DNA of 64,000 nucleotides from Antedon mediterranea (lineage: Eukaryota > Echinodermata > Crinoidea > Comatulida > Antedonidae), in NCBI RefSeq assembly GCF_964355755.1, contig NC_092675.1:9623312-9687311 (forward strand). The letters run 5' to 3'. The position numbers and the translations under genes are program-made. Each line of letters opens with the position of its first letter. The first letter of the stretch is position 1. This document shows positions 1 through 12,900 of this stretch, piece by piece. Under the pieces are notes generated by a model, which did not search any database, was not told where the DNA came from, and worked only from the letters and a program-made list of their open reading frames with translations.

Positions 1-103
1 GAAACAGTCATCGCGCACCGTTTTTTTGCACGCAGTATTTTATTTATGCATTATAAAAAATGGAAAAAAATGGCTACCCTAAATCTGATTAAAATGACCT
101 CAA

Positions 104-300
104 ATGACGCTAGAACGCGTTGCTTCCGGGGGGTTCGCCCCCTGGACCCCCACCGGGGCCGCCCCCTGGACCCCCACCGGGACCCTTGGCGGCCCCCAGC
201 CTTGTGATGCTCGCTTCGCTCGCATATCCCCCTCGTCGGGGGAATGTATCCCCCCCGCGTCGGGAAGATCCTGGCGCCACCCCTGGATAGTTGACTCGAT
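104..300. repeat. GC-rich tract with a 24-bp tandem duplication
   Basis: This island is far richer in G+C than the AT-rich DNA around it. A 24-bp unit containing gccccctggacccccaccgg occurs twice, near 136 and 160. Open frames on both strands give Pro/Gly-rich peptides because of base composition, with no recognisable domain. It is probably part of a dispersed repeat. Confidence 0.5.
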
Positions 301-400
301 TTATCATCCCCTTGACCATTTTCACCTCTAATATAACAATGTCTTGCCCATCTCGCTCGACTGTGTGAGGGCGCAATAAACTTTCGATCGCACAGCGAAG

Positions 401-757
401 TAACCGGGAGGCGGGAGGCGATATTTCTTTTCGTACATAAGTTGGGGACCCCTCGTGAAACGTCACAAAATAAACATGAATATTCATTATCATATCCATA
501 AGGTGTGACGTAAGAATTCAGCTAACTACAATTCGCTAACGCAAACGATTTCTGTCGAATCGTCTGTGTAGTCGAGTGGATAAGACTATGGACTTCATGT
601 CGATGTATGGGGTCCGACTCCCATGAGCTACTTCTTTTACTTTCTAGTGAGAGAGAGATTATTTGGAGGGTCAGGTTTAGTTATATTTAGGAAGTAGTTC
701 GGCTATTTTTCACATGGGATCCCCAACTTATGTACGAAAAAAAATCGCAACCGGGAG
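401..757. repeat. Inverted-repeat element with tRNA-like core
   Basis: The sequence at about 427-446 (ending cataagttgggg) is repeated in reverse complement at 721-740 (starting ccccaacttatg). Weaker similarity extends to the ccggga motifs at both outer sides. The interior (about 563-632) has a tRNA-like A box and B box. This suggests a MITE-like or fold-back element that carries or captured a tRNA-derived sequence. Confidence 0.5.
563..632 (+). pseudogene. tRNA-like sequence (degenerate tRNA or SINE head)
   Basis: The stretch resembles a tRNA: an A-box-like gtagtcgagtgg, a possible anticodon arm around cttcatg, and a B-box-like ggtccgactcc inside a T-arm-like hairpin (atggg/cccat). Acceptor and anticodon stems do not pair well, so it is unlikely to be a working tRNA. 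It sits inside the inverted-repeat element. Confidence 0.4.
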
Positions 758-2247
758 CTAATTAAGATAATTTTCGAAGGTAAGCGATGCAGAAACTTTT
801 ATTAATTAGATATTCTGCTATCTTATTAAATCAGTGGCCGTCAATCAATGTTAATAATCCATGAGCACCCCTTCTATTAAAAATAAATATATAACAATTA
901 AGCACAGGGCCTAGATGTTGGATAGAAAAAGTAGGCTATTTGATTGCTTTCATACTAGCGTATGAAATAAGATTATTTTAGATAGGCCTATAACTATGAT
1001 ATGCCATACCTTAACCCTAAATTATGAATTTAAGTTTTTCAATATCACTTACTTGGCACAGAATTTTTGTAATATAAATTAAAATATAATGCACCCTAAG
1101 AAATTATTTAGTTTCAATTTTGATTTTTGAAGGTGCAGAATTAAAATTTAAAGTTCGTTCAAATACTTTATATGATAAAGCTTTTGATAATAATAACAAA
1201 TGTAACTTATGCGGTACAAGTTTTGACAAAGACATCATTTCATCCTCAATTGCCCAGCTTTAGATAATATACGTAATCAGGAATAATTTTATTTATATAT
1301 GTGGATATAAATAAAAATGGCAGCAAAAAGATGTTTGATAATTTTATACTTCTCATGAAAATGACAATTTAATTGATGGAGAGTGTGAAAATATTTTGGA
1401 TAGCTTTTGTAAAAGATAGGCCTACCTAAAAAGCATGGACATTTCATAATGATTCATTGAAATCCAAGACTCAATAATTATTTTATCTACATTGCTATAA
1501 TAAGTAAATTGAAAAAAGGGGATTGATGAGGGTGGGGTTGTTGTAATAAGTTGTTTTAACAGTTGATTTTATTTAATACACTTTTACTTATACTTGTGTT
1601 TGTTTCTTTTGTGGAAAGTAATGAGTATGTATTGATTAAATAAAATTGATATTGTTTAGTATCTAATGTTAATCATTTGATTTTGTTCTATCTTCTTTTC
1701 TTTGCAATTATACTTTTCTCTATGTAAATTTATTTATTTATTTTCGTATTTTATATGATATATTTTATATTGTTATTTTGAAGGATGCACCTTGTGCTAT
1801 GTAATCCAAATAAATAAAATACAAATATCGAGGTCTATGATAAGACCCAGTTCAAACAAGGCCATATACATGGCTGCAGCCGCGTGCTCAAATTTGAGTT
1901 AGTGTTTACCGACCAACCGACCGACCAACCGACCGACATAGTGAGCTGTAGAGTCGCATTTGCACGCGACTAAAAAGGGGAAGAGTTTACGTGAAGTAAC
2001 AAAAACCCTACCTAGCGCCCTCATTTATTTATATACTTTAAAGAGGGCGGCATATTGATAAGGATGACAATCTTATAAACTGATATTTCAACATATTTAA
2101 CAATTTCAATATTTATAATGACAGAATATCATAACTTCAAAATTATCCTTTACATCTCTCTTCTTAAAATAAGAAAAGTAACTACTTGGCAGTTTCGTAG
2201 CTGTGATAGTGCTTAAGTATGTACAATTTCAATCCGGACTTGAGAAA

Positions 2248-2320
2248 GCCTCTTTAGCTCAGTGGTTAGAGCACTGGTCTTGTAAACCAGGGGTCGAGAG
2301 TTCAAATCTCTCAAGGGGCT
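2248..2320 (+). tRNA. tRNA-Thr (anticodon TGT)
   Basis: A full 73-base cloverleaf without intron can be folded. The acceptor arm pairs gcctctt (2248-2254) with aaggggc (2313-2319) using one G-U pair. The anticodon arm is ctggt/accag around loop cttgtaa, giving anticodon TGT (threonine). The T arm is gagag/ctctc around ttcaaat. A-box (tagctcagtgg) and B-box (gttcaaatctc) promoter elements are present. A T-run a few bases downstream fits a Pol III terminator. It lies about 350 bp upstream of the MASK start codon on the same strand and should be an independent Pol III gene. Confidence 0.93.
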
Positions 2321-2670
2321 ACTTTTGTTTTTTTTTTTATCTATTTAAATGATATTTCCTATCATATTCTCCTTTTTTCAACAATAATCAAAAGTATACA
2401 CGTACACTTTTCGAGTCAAAATTAACTAGTACGACATACCAGCCACCCAAAAATTTTTTTTTCCGATCAGCGCGAAATAAAATAACCGATGGATAATGGA
2501 CGCATGCGCTAAAATGCTAACATCCGGGCCTGACAAAAAATATGGCTGCTCGTACATCAGAATAGAAGAACAAGTCGTAGGAGAATAATGCCGTAATTTG
2601 TCCTTTTTTCTGGAATAATTTTAAGTAAGAAGCATTCAGTATAAATATTATGTAAACATAGAGTAAGAAA

Positions 2671-5600
2671 ATGCAGAATGGTGGGGATGAAAATACCGGA
2701 ACTGCTCTTCCTGAGTCAAAACTTTGCGAAGCCCAGCAGAAGTTGCTGAGTCTGAGCTCCACGTTAGATCAGGTTGAAGGGAACTTGAATTCAATACAAG
2801 AGGATTTGTCGAAATCACAAGAGATGCCTAACTTATCAGGCAGTGAAGAAGCAGAGGCTTCAGAGGTAAATCATCAGTACCTGAATGTTTCAGCTTTAAA
2901 TTCAGAGAAGATGACAGGTTAACCAGCAATACTTTAGGCTAGCGACTGTCCTGATTGGGTTAATCAAAATGAGGATTGGCTGGCTAGGCTAGCTAGCCCT
3001 TCTTTTATTTTTTTTAGCCACCTACCCATAGAATTAGGCCTAGCCTAAGCCTATATGTCTTTTCGTGTTGTCTCGCTTATGTTTGATTATATCTTAGTAT
3101 ATCTTATGTTAGTTACTGTTGATGAAACATGTAAAAATACATGTGAATTAAAGATAGGCCTACCATACCAAGATATTGAAATATGCTTATCTTATCTACC
3201 TACTACTAGGCTACTACTCTTGGGGTGATCCGTTCCCAGCCAGCCCTACTAGCCTAGTACGCCTAACAATAACATGTGATGTGTAGGCCTAGCCTATATG
3301 GCCTAGTAGTAGGCCTATAATCAAAATAAACCCCTGAATATTAAATCTGTAACACTATAACAAAAATTGGGTAAACTATGTTGACCTAGCTTGGCCCCTA
3401 TTTATGCACTTGTCAATTGTATGACCCACTATACGACCCCCGAGAGAGGTGCGTCATGGGTGCGTCATTTACAAAGAATTACAGGGGTGCGTCTAAAAAC
3501 CTAGATGGTCATTGGTACGTCACATCAAAATGAACAAGGTGTGTCAATGTCCGTCACTCTACCACCCACCATATCATAAACAACATGGTCACAGTGCGTC
3601 AAAATGGGTGCGTCATGGTCACCTAAAGGTAAGTCACCTTTTTGACGCACGGGTGCGTCATGATATTCAAAAGTAAGACGCACATCGGACAAATGACGCA
3701 CCTCTCCCGGGGGTCGTATAGTGGGTCATACAATTGACAAGTGCATTATTATACCGGCTACCAACTTATCCATCCCTCTAGCCTCTCATAATAACTTATT
3801 AATATAATAAGCATATAATATAATGCCTAGGGCCTAAATGCTGGAAAATTATATTAGTTAGGCCGCCTATTCAATGTTAAATTCTGGGGGGTTTTTTTTT
3901 GCGAAAAAATGTTTTATTTGTTGTTTTTCTTTGTTTCTTTAAATGGATTGTTTGTCAAATGCATGGTGTTGTGTGGTAATGCACTTGTCAATTGTATGAC
4001 CCACTATACGACCCCGGGAGAGGTGCGTCATTTGTCCGATATACGACATACCTTATGAATACCATGACACACCTGTGCGTAAAAAATGTGCCTTACCTTT
4101 ACTGTAGGTGGCCATGACGCACCCATTTTGACGCACTGTGACCATGTTGTTTATGATATGGTGTGTGGTAAAGTGATCAGTCAGTAATTATTTGTAAATT
4201 ACGCACCTCTTCCGGGGGTTGTATAGTGGGTCATACACTTGATAGAAATCTGTTGTTGAAATGATGTTTGAAACATTGTGCTGTTATCAGAAAATGTAGT
4301 CCTACTGTATCCAACAATTGTATTTTCTCTTTTTTAACTATTATTAACATTAGGGACTCATTGATATATTGTTAACAAAACATAATGATGAAACAAAATA
4401 AACGACTATACATGTCATCATTGCTACTGTAATTTCTAAACCATGAGAACCTAATTGTAGAATGTGCCACAATAAACATTGCTTTTAGGATGTACACTAG
4501 TCTTCATGGATCATACAGTATTTCAGATGTCTACCTTCATAGCTATGATTGCCCTTTGTTCTCCCAGTACAATATACAAAATTAAGTAACTAAAACTGTA
4601 CAGCAACTTTTTTTTTGTCAAAATCGAGAAGAATAAGTTTTTTGGGCAAGGAAAAGTTCAAAAAGTGACTTAGTCTTCACAAAGAATGTCTACAAAACCA
4701 AAGTACTGATGATTTGATTATTTAAAAGAATATACTACTAATACTATACTACTGTAATTGCCTTTTTTACCTCAGATTTCACCTTTCATCCTGGATAAGG
4801 AATTAGAACATTTTGACGGGGAGCCGATACTGGACACTGCTTCCAAGCTTCTACACCTAGATCCAAGCGGAACACCTGACCTCCGAACTGTTGACCCAGA
4901 AACATTAGAAGCACTACTTGAAGCTGCAGGCAAGTTACATTTTTATGCTTTATTTTTAATACAGTCGACTCCGCCTAAGTCGAATTCGCGTAAGTCGAAC
5001 GAAAAATCGCGTAAGTTGAATTGTTATGAAAGTCCCAATTCTTTCCTATACATTACTGTGTAAATTTTATTTGTAAGTCAAATTTTTCTAAGTCGAAATT
5101 CGTCTAAGTCAACGTCTTTTTGCGGTCTGAATACACACATTCTTTAGTAATTTATATCGTATAAGTCGAAGTCACAAATCATGCGGCAACAACGCGCTAA
5201 AAAAGCCGATGAAACGTACGGAAATTAAATAAACAAACGGGAGAGGTGATAATGTGGGACCATATCGATTCTCTCATACAGGTTATATAGTACAGTAGAA
5301 CCTTCATTTTAAGTATGGTACGGGACCAAAAGGCGTACGTAAAACAAGGGATTCGTAAAATCAAGGTTGACCTTAAATTGACCCCAAATACGTAGAGATC
5401 GTAGCTAGCCGTGTTTGCCTACTTCTGTACAGTATGCAGGTGGTCACTAGCTAGGCCTTGCCTAGACTATTCAGGCCAGGCTAGCAGGCCTAGCAAGATG
5501 TGAGGCCTAACTAGAAAAGTACAGTATATACAGGCTGTGCGATGTTTAAATAAAGTGTAAAATATAATTGTTTTCTATCAATAAAAACAGTCGCTGCTTT

Positions 5601-8600
5601 AGGGGGAATGCACATGTGTAGCTTGTCCCACACACAGCAGAATTCCACACACAGCCATGATTGTGGCTTTGTGTGCTTTGTTGTTGTTAAATTGCGCCCT
5701 CAATGTAAGAAAATGATGACGTCATCGGTTATTTTAAGCGTACGTAAAATCGAGGGAACGTAAAATCAGGGTACGTAAAACACAGGTTCTACTGTATAGG
5801 CGGCGTCCTATAACTCGCGCTAATATTATACTGTATCTGTAGAACTTGAGCGGCGTGGGTACCCATTTTTGTGTTAGACAGATGGCAATAAACAATGGAT
5901 ACCGATTTCGAATAAGAACTGAAATGTATTTAATTATACGTTTTCGTATTGTTACGATTAAACCATAAAGAAAATACAGTTTGTCATTGCCGATTATTAG
6001 GCCTAGCTAGCTAAGCAAACTCAATTCAAGAAGGCTCATTGTGTGGGGGGGCTGCGATCGCGACAGGGTCAACTAGCTGGGCCTAGCCACATAGTGAGTG
6101 GACCTAGGCCTAGCATTTTTTTTTTACAAATCTGTAAGTCGAAGTTCGCATAACTCGAATTTTTATACCGGTCCAATTAGATTCGACTTAGGTGCAGTCG
6201 ACAGGCGCAGTGTATAAAGATTACATATTACATACATTTTCCTTTGAAAATTATCTATGCATACTAAGTATTCTTATATATTTGTGTTTGCCTTATCTAT
6301 ATTATAAGTGAGAGAGTTTGTCTGTTTGTCTGTCTGTTTGTTTGTTTGTTCGTTATACAAAATTTTGTTACTGCACATAATCTTACAGGGGTATCAAAAT
6401 GACCGCAATTGTACCGGGAATGTTCTAAGCTATATTTCAACATCATCCGCCACCTAGGATCCAAGTTAGGGACCAAAATGTGGTCAAACCCCCCCCCCCC
6501 CCCTTTCGATGTTTGTTCGTTATAAAAATTTCTGTTTCTGCACGTAACCATACGTATGGGGTATCAGAATGATGGCAATTGTACCCGGAAGGTTTTAAAC
6601 TACATTTAAAAAAATTCCCCCGACTCCTGGGTTTTTTGTGGGAGGGGTGGGGCGGGGGTGGTGTGGTGGTTTTTGATGTCATTTTTTGCTAGGGCTCGGG
6701 GTTGTAGGCTATTGAATTGTAAAATTATACTACAAAAGTTTTACAGTATTTTAATTATCCTCAGCAAGGCGTATATAGATATACTCATTAACCAATATGA
6801 CACCTATTCATTTACACATTTAGCAAAGTACTTTAACCATATCCAGCTATGTATCGGTCTCTTGGATTGTCTCAGTACAGACATCCATTCCTGTGTGAAC
6901 ATACAAACGTTGTTTACTGTTACTGTGTTCAACTACACCACCAATCCTCCAAGGGAAAAACGCCCATTGTGGGAGAGTGGGGTTGGGAGATAGGGTTTGG
7001 GTTCAGGGGATAGTGGAGATTTTGCTTACACCAGAATTGTGGTTGGAAAATGTTAAAGTATTTAATCATCCCTGGGAAGCGGATGGGAGTTTGGGGTGGG
7101 GATGTAGGCCTATGACCATGACCGAAACTGTATTTGGAATGTTTTAAACTACATTTGAAAACTGCCACTGAGGGATTATGGGTTGGGAGTGATAACAACA
7201 CAATTTGTACTGGAACCGGCCAGTGTATCTGGGGTGTGTTTGTAGGGGGAGGAGGAGCGAAAATACTAGCGTAATGAAGTAGCCCATATGATTGGATTGT
7301 ACTAGGAAAAGTTACTAAATTTGAACTGTCCAGGGGAGGAGTTAAGGTTTGTTGATGGTGGCTGGGGTGGTGAAAGGAGAAAGAAGGCTAGGGGGCCGCA
7401 GTATCTAAATTACATATTTTAATTATCAGCCAATATGACACCTATTCATTTACACAATTTACAATGTACTTCAACCATTATTAGACCCATCGTAGCTATG
7501 CATACTCCTCTCAATTCGAAGCTTAGATTGAATTTGTCCATCACTGGGAAGAATTTGTTTTTAAGAAAGAGTATAGGGTGTTATTGAAGAGGGGTGGAGG
7601 TTGGTAAGTATAGACAGATACTGGCGTCGGGTGTTATGTACTGAGAAGGCTGTAAACTAATTTTGAAACCCGCCCTGGGGCGGGTATAATTGCTAGTTAC
7701 TGTATAAGAGAAAAGAATAAAAATGTTTTTGCTGTAAAAATAAACTTTTATCAACAAAAATAATTGACTAATTATAATAAATAAACACTCCCTGATCTTG
7801 TTTATAATTTTAATAGAAGAACCATTTGATTTATGTTTTATATTTGTTTAAGAGAATGTTTAAATTGAGCTTGAGAATAACCCCATGATGGCGTTTAAAC
7901 ATTCTCATTTTCTTTTAATTACTTAAATGAAAATCGCATGTCATGCCAGCTCTGGCAAGTAAATCAAACGTTAATGTTTCTGGCTATTTATTTCATGGCT
8001 ATGTACATATCGATTGGGCCATAGCCGCATGGAGTGTCATGAAAACGAAGTATTGATGTTCGATTTTATTTTCCGGAGGTGTACCAAAGCATTGGGTGAA
8101 ACATAGAGATATTATAGTGTCTCTATCGGTGAAAGAAAGAACCTTTACACTATGACACTATGAACCTTTATTACCATGATTTTCTGAATATCAAAGAATT
8201 ACATAATGTATTGTGGAAGCTTCATTTACTACAGCACTACAGTGTGTTTATTCATGCAGATCTCTTTTGTTTTCAATGGTTATATACATACCTGCACTTT
8301 CTTTTGTATGATAATAGAGTAGCAGGTTTTGTAGGCCTATACTGAGTTCAAATTTGTGTATTCTACTCTAAAACAAATACACAAATAAAAATAAACAGTA
8401 CTACTGTAATGTATCATCAGTATTTAATGATTTACAACCTCATTTTGAACTAAGTATGTATGGTATTGGTATGGTTAGTTTAATGCTGATAATAAATCAT
8501 TTGTTTAATTAAAGTTATACATTTTTGTTTAAATATGAAATAATATGTCTTTCAAAATGTTAGCTTTCCATTTGATTTGATTCGATTTATTTTGATACAG

Positions 8601-9952
8601 GGAGAATATTCACTAGACAAAAATGCAAACATTTACATGATGCCAGAAATAGCCCTGTGCAGTAAATCCCCAAAACGAATTAAATTTAATTTGATAAAAT
8701 ACATATTTTTATTATAATATTATAAAAAATGAACTGCTTATACAATTTTATTCCAATGTGTGGCTATTCCAATTTTATCCAATTTTGTATGTTTTAAAAT
8801 ATTTAAATATTTAATTATTAATCTATTTTACTAATAATAATGTAAAGTGGTAAATACTATATAGGTAATTCCAAGTAAGTAAAATTAATAAGTGTGGTTT
8901 CATTATAACTTACAGTATCTATAGTTAGATTTGCATAGTAACAGCCTGACTAACATAATGTGGTAAACACATGTTCACATTGCCCTTTGTTAATATGTTT
9001 TATTGTTTTCTTTAAAGCTGGTTGTAACACTGTAATAATTTTTAAAATCCCATTAAATTTAGAATAAGTTAGTTATACTGTGTTACTATTTTACACAGGT
9101 CAACTATTGCCTATTAACAGTAACAATAGGATTTCAATAAAATAAAAAAATTTGCTTAATCAAGTTAGTTCACAGCTTATAGCATTTTGTTTAAAAATTA
9201 AATTAGGTAATAAGTGTAAAGCTAAGTCAAAATACAACTGTTTAATTCCATTGAACAAAATCTATGAAATATATACTGGATACAGTACTTCACCTTTAAT
9301 ATTTACACTATGTCTCAAACAAACACTTTCGCATTTTTAAATAAAGCTTAATCATCTTCAAATATTATCTATGATGAAGATTAGAACTAAATTAAAGTCA
9401 TTGGTTTTACTGTTCTTTATAGGCATTGATAAGCTTACAACTGCTGATGGGAAAGCTTTTACTGACCCTGAGATCCTACGCAAATTAACCTCTTCAGTGA
9501 GTTCTGCATTGGACGAGGCTGCAGCTGCCCTCAATCGGATGCGTGCAGAAAACGCTGCTGGAATAGGCAACGAAACAGCAGATGGGTAAGAATTGTGCTT
9601 AGTTACTGAAGTTGTATCCAGCTTAGCAAATGGCTATCAAACATAGTCTGGGCTAGTTAACCTCATTGCATGTTCTGATATTAGACTCATAACAACAATA
9701 GCCCTTACAGACGTGTTGACTGATGCCTGTATAAATAGATGCATCGTTGCCCGGCATATATCTATTCACATGGACGATAACCATATAAAATTAATCAATT
9801 GTCACATTTTCAGTGCATCATATATGGAGGATAGCGACAAAACTGCTGGTGCGACAATATTTGATGATGAAAAAGCCATTCATGAGACGACAGAGGAAGG
9901 CGAGAGTTTGCTTTCTTTAGCCTGTTCAGGTGGTTACTTTGAGCTAGCACAG
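2671..9952 (+). CDS. MASK exons 1-4: N-terminal region
   Basis: Exons are 2671-2865, 4776-4929, 9423-9585 and 9814-9952. Exon 1 encodes an acidic, poorly conserved 65-residue start. Exon 2 carries the family motif DLRTVDPETLEALLEAAG and exon 3 continues with TADGKAF and the SSALDEAAAALNRMRAEN helix, both nearly identical to human ANKHD1. Intron 2 starts with GC (gcag|gcaagt); only this junction restores the conserved reading across exons 2 and 3. Exon 4 begins with a divergent stretch where human has its first ankyrin repeat, then enters the conserved TTEEGESLLSLAC repeat. Confidence 0.9.
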
Positions 9953-12900
9953 GTAAGGATAGACATATTCACACACTAGCATTCTGTCATTCTAAATAGT
10001 ATCAAGGCCCCACTTCAGACTCTTTTATTATTTCTGATTATAAATGTGATGTTCTTTGCAGGTGTTACTAAAAATGAATGCAGCTATTGAAGACCGTGGA
10101 CTAAAGGGGGATTGTACGCCGCTAATGGAAGCGGCATCAGGGGGACATGTTGATGTTGTGCGATTGTTGATTGAATATGGTGCGCATGTCAACTCTAAAT
10201 CACAAACAGGTATTTTCAGAAAACTTTATATAATATAAATGATAGAATGCAGATAAAAGGTATTCTGAGGATCCCATAATGCTTTCTATAAACATTTGAA
10301 AATATGCGATTTGATGTATTAATTTTTATTTTAAACTTGCCTAGACACAGACATTAAAGAAAAGCAATATCAATCATGAGACAGACACATTCTAATAACC
10401 TAATGAAATTTGTTACAATTTAAGGAAACACAGCACTAATGTATGCATGCAGTGGCGGCCATGAGGATGTTGTACAGGTACTGTTAGAGCATGGTGCCAA
10501 TATCGAAGATCATAATGAGAATGGTCACACTCCATTAATGGAAGCAGCCAGTTGTGGTCACGTTGAAGTGGCTCGCTTGTTGCTGATGAGAGGCGCTGGA
10601 ATTAATACACACTCCAACGAGTTCAAAGAGAGTGCTCTCACACTAGCCTGCTATAAAGGTACCTTTTAATGATAGTGTTAATCTGCTCATTTCTACTTCA
10701 ATGTAAATTCTTACTTGTAGCTTTCAATATGAAATGAATAACATAGATGATCCTACCAGATCACCACACTGGGAGATGATCCTACCAGATCACCACACTG
10801 GGAGATGATCCTACCAGATCACCACACTGGGAGATGATCCTACCAGATCACCACACTGGGAGATGATCCTACCAGATCACCACACTGGGAGATGATCCTA
10901 CCAGATCACCACACTGGGAGATGATCCTTTACTTTTTTCAAATAGTGTACCAAGTTCTTTAACATGCACTATATGTAAACATTTGCTTTACAAAGGATGG
11001 GGCAATGAGAGTAAGCATCTTGCCTAAAGATACAATCAGTATTGTACAAATAGGCTTGAACCTAATGCCTATCACATGCTAGTCCTATATTATCATTACA
11101 CCATCACTCCCCAGGCAATCTGCCATCCAGAACACAACCAAGCCCAACATTGCTCAACTTCGGTGATCCTACGAGAATTGGTGTTCAACGTATCATGGCC
11201 GTATAATAGTAATATTTATCAAATACATGATTTCTCAATTTTCAGGTCATTTGGAAATGGTAAAGTTTCTATTGGAAGCAGGAGCTGACCATGAGCACAA
11301 GACAGATGAAATGCATACAGCATTAATGGAGGCTTCAATGGATGGTCATGTTGAGGTGGCACAACTCTTACTTGACCATGGGGCCCAGGTAAGCTTATCA
11401 ATGCTAACTTTTGTCAAGAATATACTATAATTTATACTGAGTGAAAACTTCCTATCCCATTGGTTTTAAACATAAAGCTTAAAGCTCTGTCTACACTATC
11501 AAACTAGCCCAAATATGGTAGTGATATGATGTCATTGTGTCCATATATCGGCACATCACATTTTGTTGTCACAAGTTTGATAGTAAAAGTGGTTTAATAG
11601 TAGGAAAGCATTTAGTAGAATACTATTTAAATTCTCAGATTTTGTCATTTTTTCCATTTTCTTATTTCAGTAGTATTCAATATTCAAATTATGTTTAATA
11701 ATCCTTCCTGAAATTCATTGCTTGTTTAAATAAATAATATAAATGTATGACAATAAAAATTTGAAAATGTACAGAATGAAAAGAAACAGACAACATTAAA
11801 CATGAATAAAAATTCAAAACAATACAAATTATGAGATCCATTATTACCTTTAACATTTTTGTTAAAAAGTTGAAATGTCTTGTGGAAGGATTGAAGGAGA
11901 GAAGATACCGGTTGGTGTGAGAGGTCGGTGTTTGAAAGCGACCGTTGTGGACTAGGTAGTTAAGTTTGTTGTGAAGAGGGTGACCGGTGTCCTTTAAAAT
12001 ATTCTGGAATATTAATGTAGAGAAGTAGTTTTTAATCTACAGTTTTATGTTTGATAACTCAATTCTACTACTTGCTTATCTTAGGTTAACATGCCAGCAG
12101 ACAGCTTTGAATCGCCACTGACATTAGCTGCATGTGGTGGGCATGTAGATCTAGCTGCTCTACTCATAGACAGAGGAGCAAATATAGAAGAAGTTAATGA
12201 TGAAGGCTACACACCTCTAATGGAGGCTGCTAGGGAGGGACATGAAGAAATGGTTGCTTTGTTACTAGCTCAAGGTAAATACTTAAACAGGACCACAGAA
12301 TGATAAGTTTTAAAGTTCACAGGTCAGTAAGTGGTTATCCACTGATGGTCGTTTTCCATTGAAATTTTTGTTGTTGTTGTTTGACCTTTTCCAAAACTCT
12401 CTAAAGATGGTAGGTATACACTGTAATGAAGCAGCACCCTTGGGTAAGCTTAATTTTAAAACTTGGGCAGAGTCACCACAAACCATAGCTATACAATCGG
12501 TACAGGTTCAAGTCACTTCTTGATCATTGTTCTGGTGGTAAAACAAGTCTTCTCAGATAAGGACTTAAAATGGAGGTCCAGTGTACAATTCTGGCTCATG
12601 TGCACTAAATAATCCAGTCCTTTCGGAAGAGTAGGAGGTTATCCCGTCGTACTGGTCTAATCAGCCCCTGTTGTTGTGGACTGACGAACGGGTGCCGTTT
12701 GGTGGCAGCACTCGAAACGAAGGAACCCTTTGGGGAGAAGAAGTTATTGTATGTGTAGTCCACACCTGTGCTCAATTTCAGCCCAGTTAGGCTGCAAGCC
12801 AAATGATATTTCCCTACATTTACTATAGTAAGTTTAAACATAACAATATGACTGACATTGAATCTGAGCCCAGCGCAATTAACTAACTTGATGTATTTGT

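Larger units (their letters stand above)
1..2247. other. Intergenic DNA upstream of the tRNA gene
   Basis: No gene is supported here. The stretch holds a GC-rich tract (about 104-300), an inverted repeat enclosing a tRNA-like core (about 401-757), AT-rich sequence, and a short run of GACC/GACCAACC units near 1907-1937. A small hairpin whose arms read gtcgc and gcgac follows near 1952-1971. The sequence near 1780-1830 (ending in repeated aataaa) looks like the A-rich tail of an old retroelement, but nothing in it is diagnostic. Confidence 0.5.

Noticed and set aside
110-499. 129-codon minus-strand ORF
   Set aside because: Gly/Pro-rich end follows from the GC-rich duplicated tract and the rest overlaps an inverted repeat; no domain or splice context.
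563-632. Functional tRNA gene
   Set aside because: Promoter boxes are visible but acceptor and anticodon stems do not pair.
9713-9979. Extended MASK exon 4 starting upstream with VLTDAC
   Set aside because: The candidate acceptor at 9710 does not match the phase of the exon 3 donor; the acceptor at 9813 fits. Kept only as a possible relic.
10747-10920. CRISPR-like direct repeats
   Set aside because: Units are strictly tandem without spacers, and the window is eukaryotic.
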